A stretch of 64,000 nt of DNA. Origin: Actinoplanes cyaneus (lineage in GTDB: Bacteria; Actinomycetota; Actinomycetes; Mycobacteriales; Micromonosporaceae). The translations under genes and the position numbers were made by a program. The DNA lies in contig NZ_BOMH01000028.1 of assembly GCF_016862095.1 (NCBI RefSeq), forward strand, positions 124,001 through 188,000. The letters run 5' to 3'. The notes under the pieces are model-generated. The model saw nothing but the letters and a program-made list of their open reading frames with translations. It was not told the DNA's origin and ran no database searches. Shown here piece by piece: positions 41,676 through 50,321 of the stretch; the first letter of the stretch is position 1; every line of letters starts with the position of its first letter.

Positions 41676-42998
41676 CTAGATGCCGGTGATGGTCGGGCGC
41701 AGGTCGGCGGCGGGGGGTGTCCAGGTGGTGGGGTCGGCCTCGACCTGGTCGCCGGAGCGGATGTCCTTGACCGTGTCGGGCGAGCCCGGGAACCACACGT
41801 ACGGGATGCCGCGCCGGTCCGCGAACTGGATCTGCTTGCCGAACTTCGCCGCGGTCGGCGCCACCTCGGCCGGGATGCCCCGCCGGCGCAGCGCGGAGGC
41901 GATCCGGATGCACTCGGCCCGCTGCTCCTCGGCCGGCACCGCGACGACCACGGCGGTCGGCACCGAGCGGGACACCGAGATCGCGTTCTGCCCGAAGAGC
42001 AGACCGAGCATCCGGGAGACCCCGATCGAGATGCCGACCCCGGGGAAGCGGGTGTTGCCGACCGAGGCGAGCGTCTCGTAACGGCCGCCGGAGCAGATCG
42101 AGCCGGCTCGTTCGTACCCCTGCAATTGGGTCTCGTAGACCGTGCCGGTGTAGTAATCCAGACCGCGGGCGATCTTCAGCTCGGCCCGGATCAGGCCGGG
42201 CGCGTGCTCGTTGGCGGCCTCGACGACCTGCAGCAACTCGGCGAGGCCCTCGTCGAGCAGCGGGTCGGTGACGCCGAGCTTGCGGACGGCGTCCACGAAG
42301 GAGCCGTCGGTGGCCGAGATCTCGGCCAGTCGCAGGCATGCCTGCGCCTGCGCGTCGGTGGCGCCCGCGGTCTCGGCCAGCAGCGCCGCGACCTTCTCCG
42401 GCCCGATCTTGTCGAGTTTGTCGACGGTGCGCAGCACCTGCGCGGTGTCCGCGAGACCCAGGCCGCGGTAGAAGCCCTCGCACACCTTCCGGTTGTTGAC
42501 CAGGATGGTCGCGCGCGGGATGGGCAGGGACCGGAACACGTCCCCGATCACCAGCGGCATCTCGGTGTCGAAGTGGAACGGCAGCGTGTCCCGGTTGACC
42601 ACGTCGATGTCGGCCTGGAGGAACTCGCGGTAGCGACCCTCCTGCGGCCGCTCCCCGCGCCACACCTTCTGGATCTGGTACCGCCGGAAGGGGAAGACCA
42701 GCTTGCCGTGGTTCTCCGTGACGAAGCGGGCGAACGGCACTGTCAGATCGAAGTGCAGGCCGAGCTGGTCATCGGAGGAAGAGGAGGCGGAAGCGCCGGA
42801 CGAGTCCTGCAGACGGTGCAGCAGGTAGACCTCTTTGGAGGTCTCCCCCTTGGAGAGCAGCGTCTCCAACGGCTCGACCGCACGGGTCTCCAGCGGCGCG
42901 AAGCCGTACAGCTCGAAAGTGGAACGGATCTTGTCGAGCACGTACTGCTCGATCATGCGCTGGGGCGGCAGCCACTCAGGGAAGCCGGAAATAGGCAC
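41676..42998 (-). CDS. hisS: Histidyl-tRNA synthetase
   Basis: The 440-residue class II synthetase charges tRNA-His. Motif 2 (FRRYQIQKVWRGERPQ), the histidine-binding LDYYTGTVYE segment and motif 3 (FPGVGISIGVSRM) are present, followed by an anticodon-binding domain (PTAVVVAVPAEE). A Ser-rich insert (SSGASASSSSDD, about residues 66-77) interrupts the early catalytic region. The GTG at 42998 has AGGAGAG upstream. It lies 29 bases downstream of the MBL hydrolase gene and is probably cotranscribed with it. Confidence 0.97.
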   Translation of the reverse strand: MPISGFPEWLPPQRMIEQYVLDKIRSTFELYGFAPLETRAVEPLETLLSKGETSKEVYLLHRLQDSSGASASSSSDDQLGLHFDLTVPFARFVTENHGKLVFPFRRYQIQKVWRGERPQEGRYREFLQADIDVVNRDTLPFHFDTEMPLVIGDVFRSLPIPRATILVNNRKVCEGFYRGLGLADTAQVLRTVDKLDKIGPEKVAALLAETAGATDAQAQACLRLAEISATDGSFVDAVRKLGVTDPLLDEGLAELLQVVEAANEHAPGLIRAELKIARGLDYYTGTVYETQLQGYERAGSICSGGRYETLASVGNTRFPGVGISIGVSRMLGLLFGQNAISVSRSVPTAVVVAVPAEEQRAECIRIASALRRRGIPAEVAPTAAKFGKQIQFADRRGIPYVWFPGSPDTVKDIRSGDQVEADPTTWTPPAADLRPTITGI

Positions 42999-43027
42999 TG
43001 TCTCTCCTGGAGAAGATCAGAGAACGA

Positions 43028-43726
43028 TCAGAGGAAGCGGCCGGGCGCCGCGGTCAGCTCCCGCAGGTACGGGTTCGACGCGCGCTCGCGGCCGATGGTG
43101 GTGGCCGGGCCGTGGCCGGGCAGCACGACGGTGTCGTCGGCCAGCGGCAGGATCTTGTCCCGCAGCGACGTCATCATCGTCGGGGTGCTGCCACCCGGCA
43201 GGTCGGTGCGTCCGATCGAGCCCGCGAAGAGCACGTCCCCGGAGAGACAGATCTCCTCCGCGTCCCAGGAGGAGCTCTCGCCCGGCAGGCGGAACAGCAC
43301 CGACCCGCCGGTATGGCCGGGCGCATGATCGACGGTGATCTTCAAGCCGACCAGGTCAAGAACGGCACCATCCGCCAATTCCGAGACATCCGACGGCTCC
43401 GAGTATTCGATCCGGCCGCCGAAGAGTGCGGTCAGATCGGCGCTCAGCCCCTTGGCCGGATCGGCCAGCATCTCCCGGTCGTCCGGGTGGACATACGCCG
43501 TGATGCCGCGAGCGCCGCAGACGGGGGCGACGGAGAACGTGTGGTCCAGGTGACCATGCGTGAGCAGCACCGCGGCCGGCGACAGCCGGTGCTGCGCGAG
43601 AACCTCGTCCAACTGATCGAGCACACCGATGCCGGGGTCGACGATCACGCACTGCTCGCCCGGGCCCGCGGCCACCACATAACAGTTGGTGCCGAAAGCC
43701 TGCGCCGGAAAGCTGGCGACGAGCAC
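43028..43726 (-). CDS. MBL-fold hydrolase (glyoxalase II-like)
   Basis: This 232-residue metallo-beta-lactamase-fold protein has THGHLDHT at residues 56-63, the aspartate/histidine blocks DHAPGHTGGSVLF and SGDVLFAGSIGRTDLPGG, and the final VVLPGHGPAT. These are the features of the YcbL/glyoxalase II-like group that hydrolyse thioesters. Actinobacteria use mycothiol rather than glutathione, so the natural substrate is uncertain. The GTG at 43726 fits the family start. The position next to hisS and between rel and cyclophilin genes is conserved in actinobacteria. Confidence 0.9.
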   Translation of the reverse strand: MLVASFPAQAFGTNCYVVAAGPGEQCVIVDPGIGVLDQLDEVLAQHRLSPAAVLLTHGHLDHTFSVAPVCGARGITAYVHPDDREMLADPAKGLSADLTALFGGRIEYSEPSDVSELADGAVLDLVGLKITVDHAPGHTGGSVLFRLPGESSSWDAEEICLSGDVLFAGSIGRTDLPGGSTPTMMTSLRDKILPLADDTVVLPGHGPATTIGRERASNPYLRELTAAPGRFL

Positions 43727-43884
43727 TGGCCGGTCCCCCTCAGAGAAATCCACCGAAAAACAGGTGCGAATCGTAACGAGCCTAGCTGGGCAGCCGCACA
43801 CCACTTTCTCAGGAGGTACCCGTACACTCTCTCGGGCGTGTGGCGTGCCGCACCCCTTGACATGCACAGGGAAGGACAGCGTTA

Positions 43885-44745
43885 GTGGCTCCCAGCAAGG
43901 ACCGGCAGCGCAGGCTCGCGCGCGCGAAATTCGATCGCCAGATGGCACGCCGGGCCGTCCGGGAGCGCAAGCGACGCCGTGTCCTGGCCGGCGCCGGCAC
44001 CGCACTCGCCGTCGTGCTCGTCGCAGTCGGTGGCGCCTGGATCGGCGGTGCCTTCGACAGCAAGGAGAACACCGCCGCCGAGGCCCCTGACATCTGTCTG
44101 TGGTCGCCGCGTGACGTGTCCGGCAACACCGCGCTGAAGGACGTGGGCACACCCCCCACCAAGGACCTTCCGCAGACCGGCACCGAGACGATGACGATCG
44201 ACACCAATCAGGGTGCCGCGATCACCGCCACGCTCGACGTCACGAGCGCGCCCTGTGGCGCCGCCAACTTCTCCTACCTGGCCGGCAAGAAGTTCTTCGA
44301 CGGCACCGACTGCCACGAGATCCTCGACATCGGCGCGGTGCACTGTGGCGACCCGAGCGGCACCGGTCAGGGCGGCCCGGCGTACAGCTACTACGACGAG
44401 AACCTCCCGGTCCAGCCGGAGCCGGCGCCGAGCCCCTCCGCCGCGGCGAAACCCGCCGTGCTCTACCCCACCGGCACCGTCGCGACGGTCGGCAGCCCGG
44501 CCGGCAGCAACGGCAGCCAGTTCCTCATCTTCTTCAAGGACTACGCGCCGACCACCGACCCGGTCTACTCGATCGTTGGCCAGGTGACCGGCGGGCAGGA
44601 CACGCTGGCCAAGATCGGCAAGATTCCCACGGTGACCGACGGCGCGGGAGAAAAGGTCAAGCCCAAGGAGAAGATCACCATCAAGAGCCTGACCGTCGCC
44701 GCGGACACCGCCGCGGCAGCTCCCACAGCGAGCGCGCAGTCGTGA
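43885..44745 (+). CDS. Membrane-anchored cyclophilin-like protein lacking catalytic residues
   Basis: The 286-residue protein has a basic cytoplasmic start, one helix (about residues 36-55) and a cyclophilin domain outside the membrane (NFSYLAGKKFFDGTDCHEIL, GTVATVGSPAGSNGSQFLIFF). In active cyclophilins a His-Arg pair follows this first block; here it is His-Glu, and the later Gln before GD is replaced by His (AVHCGDPS). It is therefore probably not an active prolyl isomerase but may bind peptides. The GTG at 43885 has GAAGGA upstream. A second, more typical copy follows. Confidence 0.88.
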   Translation: MAPSKDRQRRLARAKFDRQMARRAVRERKRRRVLAGAGTALAVVLVAVGGAWIGGAFDSKENTAAEAPDICLWSPRDVSGNTALKDVGTPPTKDLPQTGTETMTIDTNQGAAITATLDVTSAPCGAANFSYLAGKKFFDGTDCHEILDIGAVHCGDPSGTGQGGPAYSYYDENLPVQPEPAPSPSAAAKPAVLYPTGTVATVGSPAGSNGSQFLIFFKDYAPTTDPVYSIVGQVTGGQDTLAKIGKIPTVTDGAGEKVKPKEKITIKSLTVAADTAAAAPTASAQS

Positions 44746-44774
44746 GTTCGGAAGAGACCAGCAGGAGGAACGAC

Positions 44775-45614
44775 GTGTCGTCGATCAAGGACCGGCAGCG
44801 CGCGGCCGCGCGAGCCCGGCTCGAGAAGGAGATGGCCGAGCGCGCCGCCTCCGCGCGTAAGCGGCGGCAACGCCAGGCGATCATCGGCTCGGCCATCGCG
44901 GTCGTGGTGATCGCGGGCGCCGCCGTGTGGCTCGTCAGCGCGCTGAAGAAGGACGACAAGAAGTCGACCACCGCCTCCACGCCCGCCGGCACCGTGGCCT
45001 GCTCCTGGACCCCGCAGGACGCGGCCACCGGCGGCCCGGGCGTCAAGGACACCGGCGGCACCCCGCCGGCCAACGTGCCCAACACCGGCAAGGAGACGCT
45101 GACGCTGGAGACCGGCCTCGGCACGATCACCGCCGACGTCGACAAGTCGAAGGCGCCGTGCACCAGCGCCGCGTTCGACTACCTGGCGGGCAAGAAGTTC
45201 TGGGACAACACCAAGTGCCACCGCCTCACCACCGAGGGCATCAAGGTGCTCCAGTGCGGCGACCCGACCGCGACCGGCAAGGGTTACCGCGAGACCGACG
45301 GTCAGGGCGGCCCCAACTTCCAGTACGCCGAGGAGAACCTCCCGGCCGGGAAGAACCCGACCTACCCCAAGGGCACCATCGCGATGGCCCGCACCCAGAC
45401 GCCGGGCACCACGGGCAGCCAGTTCTTCGTCGCGTACGAGGACATCTCGGCAGATTCGCTTCCCGCGGAGTACACCGTGCTCGGCACCATCACCAAGGGC
45501 ATGGACATCGTGGAGAAGGTCGGCAAGGCCGGCACCGACAACTCCAACGCCCAGGGCGACGGCCACCCCAAGCTCGAGGTCGACATCAAGACCTTGACCA
45601 TGACCCCGGCCTGA
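44775..45614 (+). CDS. Membrane-anchored peptidyl-prolyl cis-trans isomerase (cyclophilin)
   Basis: This 279-residue paralogue of the preceding gene has a basic start, one helix (about 34-55) and a cyclophilin domain outside. Here the catalytic arginine (NTKCHRLT), the glutamine (VLQCGDPT) and the GSQFFVAY block are kept, so isomerase activity is likely, assisting folding of exported proteins. The GTG at 44775 has AGGAGGAA just upstream; the frame is open to 44742, overlapping the first gene. The tandem arrangement beside rel is common in actinobacteria. Confidence 0.93.
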   Translation: MSSIKDRQRAAARARLEKEMAERAASARKRRQRQAIIGSAIAVVVIAGAAVWLVSALKKDDKKSTTASTPAGTVACSWTPQDAATGGPGVKDTGGTPPANVPNTGKETLTLETGLGTITADVDKSKAPCTSAAFDYLAGKKFWDNTKCHRLTTEGIKVLQCGDPTATGKGYRETDGQGGPNFQYAEENLPAGKNPTYPKGTIAMARTQTPGTTGSQFFVAYEDISADSLPAEYTVLGTITKGMDIVEKVGKAGTDNSNAQGDGHPKLEVDIKTLTMTPA

Positions 45615-45625
45615 CCTGAACGACG

Positions 45626-45671
45626 AAATCCCCTGCACGCCCGCGATCCGAGCGGGCGCGCAGGGGATTTT
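45626..45671 (+). terminator. Intrinsic terminator after the second cyclophilin
   Basis: An 18-bp stem with one mismatch (AATCCCCTGCACGCCCGC paired with GCGGGCGCGCAGGGGATT) and a short loop begins 12 bases past the stop and ends in ATTTTC. Confidence 0.9.
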
Positions 45672-45768
45672 CGCATGTGCGCTAGTTCCAGGCGCCCGAG
45701 GACAACGGCAGCGCCGGCTGCTCACGCCGCGCATGCCCGCGCAGAGCGCAGGTGTGCCGCCGCCTCAT

Positions 45769-45897
45769 GAAGCTGCGGCCGATGGAAACCAGCCGGAGCC
45801 TCGGGCCAACACGATGAAGCTGCGGCCGGTAGGACACCAGCCGAAGCCTCGGCCGACACGATGAGGCTCCGGCCGGTAGGACACCAGCCGGAGCCTC
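45769..45897. repeat. 47-bp tandem hairpin repeat (three copies) downstream of rel
   Basis: Three copies start at 45769, 45816 and 45863, 47 bases apart. The last is a perfect 11-bp hairpin GAGGCTCCGGC/GCCGGAGCCTC around a 13-base loop containing GGTAGGACACC; the others have a few mismatches. Spacers are 12-13 bases and end CACGAT. It lies just past the rel stop, between convergent transcription units. Confidence 0.9.
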
Positions 45898-45906
45898 GAT
45901 GATCGG

Positions 45907-48378
45907 TCAGGCGCCCGAAGTCACCCGGTAGGCGTCGAAAACGCCGTCGACCTTGCGGACCGCGGCGACCAGGTGCCCCAGATGCTTCGGGTCGGCCATC
46001 TCGAACGTGAACCGGCTGACCGCCACCCGGTCCCGGGTCGTGGTCACCGTCGCGGACAGGATGTTGACCCGCTCCTCGGAGAGCACCCGCGTCACGTCGG
46101 CCAGCAGCTTGTGCCGGTCGAGCGCCTCCACCTGGATGGCGACCAGGAACGTCGACGCGGACGTCGGCTTCCAGCTCACCTCGACCACCCGCTCCTCCTG
46201 CTCGCGCAGGTCCTGAGCGTTGGCGCAGTCCTCCCGGTGCACGCTGACGCCACCGGAACGGGTGACGAAGCCGAACACCGCGTCGCCCGGCACGGGCGTG
46301 CAGCAGCGGGCCAGTTTCACCCAGACGTCGGAGACGCCCTTCACCACCACGCCCGGGTCCTGCGCGGTGCTGCGGTTGCGCGGCGGGCGGGTCGCGACGG
46401 CGGTCTCGGCGATGTCCTCGACCGCGCCCTCCTCGCCACCGAAGCCGGCGACGAGCTTGGCGACCACGGACTGCGCGGAGACGGTGCTCTCGCCCACCGC
46501 GGCGTAGAGCGAGGTGACGTCGGGCAGGTGCAGGTCGCGCGCGATCGTCGTGAGGTTCTCACTGGTCAGCATGCGCTGCAGGGGCAGGCCCTGCTTGCGC
46601 ATCGCCTTGACGATCGCGTCCTTCCCGTCCTCGATCGCCTCCTCGCGGCGCTCCTTGTTGAAGAACTGCCTGATCTTCGTACGGGCGCGGGGGCTCTTGA
46701 CGAAGCCGAGCCAGTCCTGCGTCGGGCCGGCGGTGCTGGACTTGGACGTGAAGATCTCGATCACGTCGCCGTTGGAGAGCGTCGACTCCAGCGGCACCAG
46801 CTTGCCGTTGACCCGGGCGCCGATGCACTTGTGCCCGACCTCGGTGTGCACCGCGTACGCGAAGTCGACGGGCGTGGAGCCCGTGGGCAGCGGGATCACG
46901 TCGCCCTTCGGCGTGAAGACATACACCTCCTGGCTGGAGAGGTCGAAGCGCAACGCGTCCAGGAACTCGGACGGGTCGCTCGCCTCCCGCTGCCAGTCGA
47001 GCAGCTGCCGCAGCCAGGTCATCTCGTCGATGTGGGCCGGCGGGCCGACGATCGTCGCGCCCTTCTGCTCCTTGTACTTCCAGTGGGCGGCGATGCCGAA
47101 CTCGGCCGTGCGGTGCATCGCGAACGTCCGGATCTGCATCTCGACGGGCTTGCCGGTCGGGCCGATCACCGTCGTGTGCAGCGACTGGTACATGTTGAAC
47201 TTCGGCATCGCGATGTAGTCCTTGAACCGGCCCGGAACGGGCTGCCAGTTCGCGTGGATCACGCCGAGCGCCGCATAGCAGTCGCGGACCGTGTCGACCA
47301 GGATGCGGACGCCGACCAGGTCGTAGATGTCGTTGAAGTCCCGCCCCCGCACGATCATCTTCTGGTAGATCGAGTAGAGGTGCTTCGGGCGGCCGGTGGT
47401 CTCGGCCTTGATCTTCGCCGACTTCAGGTCGAGGCTCACCCGGTTCGTCACCTGGCGCAGCAGCGCCTCGCGCTGCGGCTGGTGCTCCCCGATCAGGCGG
47501 TTGATCTCCTCGAACCGCTTCGGGAAGAGGGTGCCGAAGGCCAGATCCTCCAGCTCCCACTTGATCGTGTTCATACCCAGCCGGTGGGCCAGCGGGGCCA
47601 GGATCTCCAGCGTCTCCTTCGCCTTCTGCTCCTGCTTGGCGCGGGGCAGGAAGGTGAGGGTGCGCATGTTGTGCAGCCGGTCGGCCAGCTTGATGACCAG
47701 GACGCGCGGATCCTTGGCCATCGCGACGACCATCTTGCGGATCGTCTCGGCCTTCGCCGCGTCGCCGAGTTTCACCCGGTCGAGCTTGGTCACGCCGTCG
47801 ACCAGCAGCGCCACCTCGGCGCCGAAGTCGTTGCGCATCTGCTCGAGACCGTAGTCGGTGTCCTCGATCGTGTCGTGCAGCAGCGCGGCCACCAGCGTCG
47901 TGGTGTCCATCCCGAGGTTGGCCAGGATCGTCGCGACCGCGAGCGGGTGCGTGATGTAGGGGTCGCCGGACTTCCGGTACTGCCCGGAGTGCCAGCGCGC
48001 GGCGACGTCGAACGCCTTCTGCAGCTGGCGGACGTCACCCTTGGGGTGACTCGCCCGGTGGGTGGCGATCAGCGGCTCGAGCACCTCGCTGACCTGGGTG
48101 CTCTGCCAGGGCGCGTTGAACCGGGCCAGGCGGGCGCGAACCCGCCGCCCGGTGGGCGCGCTGGCGAAGCCGAACCCGCTGGTCTCTCCCGTCGAGGGTG
48201 GCTGTGCGATCTCCAGCTCGCCGGAGGCCGCCGGAGTGACCCCGTCGACCGGAGCCGTCTCGTCAACACGGCCCTGGTCATCGGGCGTGACCTCGCCCGT
48301 GCCGGTCCGCGGGTCCTGGGTCGGTTGCACCGTGCCCTCCGCCGGAGGGACGACGTCGCTGGACACCGGCCTCCTCAT
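45907..48378 (-). CDS. relA: Bifunctional (p)ppGpp synthetase/hydrolase Rel
   Basis: This 823-residue RelA/SpoT protein makes and degrades the alarmone (p)ppGpp. The hydrolase HD domain is intact (RWHSGQYRKSGDPYITHP, LLHDTIEDTD with His168-Asp169), the synthetase has DLVGVRILVD and PKFNMYQSLHTTV, followed by TGS (VYVFTPKGDVIPLPTG) and a C-terminal ACT domain. The first 80 residues are a variable Thr/Pro/Glu-rich extension. The ATG at 48378 is used here, but a GTG at 48366 has AGGAGG in better spacing and may be the real start. The gene lies downstream of apt, in the usual actinobacterial order. Confidence 0.96.
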   Translation of the reverse strand: MRRPVSSDVVPPAEGTVQPTQDPRTGTGEVTPDDQGRVDETAPVDGVTPAASGELEIAQPPSTGETSGFGFASAPTGRRVRARLARFNAPWQSTQVSEVLEPLIATHRASHPKGDVRQLQKAFDVAARWHSGQYRKSGDPYITHPLAVATILANLGMDTTTLVAALLHDTIEDTDYGLEQMRNDFGAEVALLVDGVTKLDRVKLGDAAKAETIRKMVVAMAKDPRVLVIKLADRLHNMRTLTFLPRAKQEQKAKETLEILAPLAHRLGMNTIKWELEDLAFGTLFPKRFEEINRLIGEHQPQREALLRQVTNRVSLDLKSAKIKAETTGRPKHLYSIYQKMIVRGRDFNDIYDLVGVRILVDTVRDCYAALGVIHANWQPVPGRFKDYIAMPKFNMYQSLHTTVIGPTGKPVEMQIRTFAMHRTAEFGIAAHWKYKEQKGATIVGPPAHIDEMTWLRQLLDWQREASDPSEFLDALRFDLSSQEVYVFTPKGDVIPLPTGSTPVDFAYAVHTEVGHKCIGARVNGKLVPLESTLSNGDVIEIFTSKSSTAGPTQDWLGFVKSPRARTKIRQFFNKERREEAIEDGKDAIVKAMRKQGLPLQRMLTSENLTTIARDLHLPDVTSLYAAVGESTVSAQSVVAKLVAGFGGEEGAVEDIAETAVATRPPRNRSTAQDPGVVVKGVSDVWVKLARCCTPVPGDAVFGFVTRSGGVSVHREDCANAQDLREQEERVVEVSWKPTSASTFLVAIQVEALDRHKLLADVTRVLSEERVNILSATVTTTRDRVAVSRFTFEMADPKHLGHLVAAVRKVDGVFDAYRVTSGA

Positions 48379-48541
48379 CGCCTTCGCCGATTACCCCGCC
48401 GGTGCCTGTTGCCCGCCGAAGTTGATTTCTCCCAGGGGTGGCCCTCTGGAACGACCATCCTACCCGCACCGCCATCGCGAATGCCCCGGCCGAACCAGCG
48501 GATTCAGCGAGACCGAACGGGCGAAGATCAGCGAATCCCGG

Positions 48542-49105
48542 TCAAACGGTCAGGAGAGCGTGCACCGAGCGAGGGGCGAGCTTCGCCCGTCCGTCGAGGA
48601 AGCCCAGCTCCAGCAGCACGGAGAAGCCGGAGACCGTGCCGCCGGCGCGTTCCACCAGCTCCATGGCGGCGGCTGCCGTCCCGCCGGTGGCTAGCACGTC
48701 GTCGGCCACCAGAACGCGCTGTCCCGCGATGAACGCGTCCTCGTGCACCTCGAGGGTGGCCTCGCCGTATTCCAGCGCGTACGAGGCGGACAGCGCCTTG
48801 CGCGGCAGCTTGCCCGCCTTGCGGATCGGCACCAGGCCCTTGCCGGTCGCGTAGGCGATCGCCGCAGCCAGCACGAACCCGCGCGCCTCCACGCCGGCCA
48901 CCACGTCGAACGAGTCACTCCCGTGGTGGGTGACGATCCCGTCGATCACCCGGCGGAACACCTCACCGTCGGCGAACAGCGGCATCAGGTCCTTGAAGAC
49001 CACGCCCGGCTTCGGGAAGTCCGGCACGTCGACGCTCGCGCCGGCCACCAGAGCGGCCAACTCGGGGCCGCTGTCGCCGGTCACGGAGGATTTCTCGCTA
49101 GTCAC
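48542..49105 (-). CDS. apt: Adenine phosphoribosyltransferase
   Basis: The 187-residue enzyme converts adenine and PRPP to AMP. It has the family start VDVPDFPKPGVVFKDLMPL, the flexible-loop region and the PRPP-binding VLVADDVLATGGTA motif. The GTG at 49105 is taken as the start; residues 1-20 are outside the conserved core, so a later start is possible. It sits between secF and rel in the conserved secDF-apt-rel order. Confidence 0.95.
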   Translation of the reverse strand: MTSEKSSVTGDSGPELAALVAGASVDVPDFPKPGVVFKDLMPLFADGEVFRRVIDGIVTHHGSDSFDVVAGVEARGFVLAAAIAYATGKGLVPIRKAGKLPRKALSASYALEYGEATLEVHEDAFIAGQRVLVADDVLATGGTAAAAMELVERAGGTVSGFSVLLELGFLDGRAKLAPRSVHALLTV

Positions 49106-49118
49106 GGCCGACAGCCTA

Positions 49119-49152
49119 AAGGCCCGCCCCCTGGGTACGGGTGACGGGCCTT
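49119..49152 (-). terminator. Weak hairpin after secF
   Basis: An 8-bp stem AAGGCCCG/CGGGCCTT with an 18-base inner region lies between secF and apt. It ends in TT on the minus strand and may cause partial termination. Confidence 0.4.
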
Positions 49153-49171
49153 CAGCTGCGTGGACGGATGC

Positions 49172-50320
49172 TTACCGCTTGGGGCCGCCGGGGCGGTTGG
49201 CGTTGCGGCGAGCGGCCGGGCGGGCACCCGGGCGCGGGGTCGTGCCGCCGGCCATCGCGGGGACGTCCGAAGCGGTCGCGTTCGCCGGGCGGGTCCGGTC
49301 GCGGACCACGTCGTCGGAGCCCTTGGACCGGCGGGCCAGCACCCGGGCGTTGTGCGCCTTGATCTTCGGCTCCTGGTCCTTCAGGGCGCTCAGCACGGGC
49401 GCCGCGAACAGGATCGAGGAGAGCACGCCGAAGCCCATGCCGACGAAGAGCACCAGGCCGAGGTCCTTCAGCGTGCCGGCCCCGAGCAGGCCGGCGCCGA
49501 TGAAGAGCAGGCCACCGACCGGCAGCAGGGCCACCAGACCGGTGTTCAGCGAGCGCATCAGGGTCTGGTTCACGGCCAGGTTGGTCGCCTCGGCGTAGGT
49601 GCGGGTGCTGCCCGCGGTGATCCCGCGGGTGTTCTCCTGCACCTTGTCGAAGACCACGACCACGTCGTACAGCGAATAACCGAGGATCGTCAGGAAGCCG
49701 ATCACCGTGGAGGGCGTGACCTCGAAGCCGACCAGTGAGTACACCCCGGCGGTCATCACCAGGTCGAACAGCAGCGAGGCGAGTGCGGCCACCGCCATCC
49801 GCACCTCGAACCGGATGATCAGGTACGCCACCACGAGCACCAGGAAGACGATCAGGCCGATCACGGCCTGCCGGGTGACCTGGCCGCCCCAGGCCGCCGA
49901 GACCTGGTCGTCACTGATCTTGCTCGCGTCGACCCCGAGGTCGTTGACGATGGCCGCCTTGGCTTCCTTCGCCTCGTCCGTCGAGAGCGCCGAGGCGCGC
50001 ACCGTGAAGCTGGCGTCCTTGCCGTCGCCCACCTTCTGGGTGGTGGTGATCGCGGCTTCCGGGGCCGCCTGCTTGACGGCCTTCTCGACCGCGCTGGAGA
50101 CCTCGTCCTGGGTCAGCGTCTTGGTGCCGGCCGCGGCCGGGACGCTGAACGAGGTGCCGCCGGCGAACTCGATGCCGAGCTCGAAGCCGCGGATCAGGAA
50201 GCTGCCGATCGAGATCAGCACCAACGCGGCCGCGATGGTGAACCACATCTTCCGGCGGCCCACGATGTTGATGTTGGCGTCGCCCGCGTAGAGGCGGGAC
50301 GCGAGACCGGCACTGGCCAT
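49172..50320 (-). CDS. secF: Protein-export membrane protein SecF
   Basis: The 382-residue protein has the SecF layout: membrane helix 1 (about residues 28-46), the first ectodomain with GIEFAGGTSF, and five C-terminal helices containing GYSLYDVVVVFDKVQENTRG and NQTLMRSLNTGLVALLPV. SecDF uses the proton gradient to aid SecYEG export. The C-terminal 55 residues are basic and disordered. It starts two bases after the secD stop (ATG at 50320), so SecD and SecF are separate but coupled. Confidence 0.96.
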   Translation of the reverse strand: MASAGLASRLYAGDANINIVGRRKMWFTIAAALVLISIGSFLIRGFELGIEFAGGTSFSVPAAAGTKTLTQDEVSSAVEKAVKQAAPEAAITTTQKVGDGKDASFTVRASALSTDEAKEAKAAIVNDLGVDASKISDDQVSAAWGGQVTRQAVIGLIVFLVLVVAYLIIRFEVRMAVAALASLLFDLVMTAGVYSLVGFEVTPSTVIGFLTILGYSLYDVVVVFDKVQENTRGITAGSTRTYAEATNLAVNQTLMRSLNTGLVALLPVGGLLFIGAGLLGAGTLKDLGLVLFVGMGFGVLSSILFAAPVLSALKDQEPKIKAHNARVLARRSKGSDDVVRDRTRPANATASDVPAMAGGTTPRPGARPAARRNANRPGGPKR

Positions 50321-50321
50321 C

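Noticed and set aside
45973..48732. Plus-strand 919-codon frame opposite rel
   Set aside because: Antisense shadow of an intact, highly conserved rel gene.
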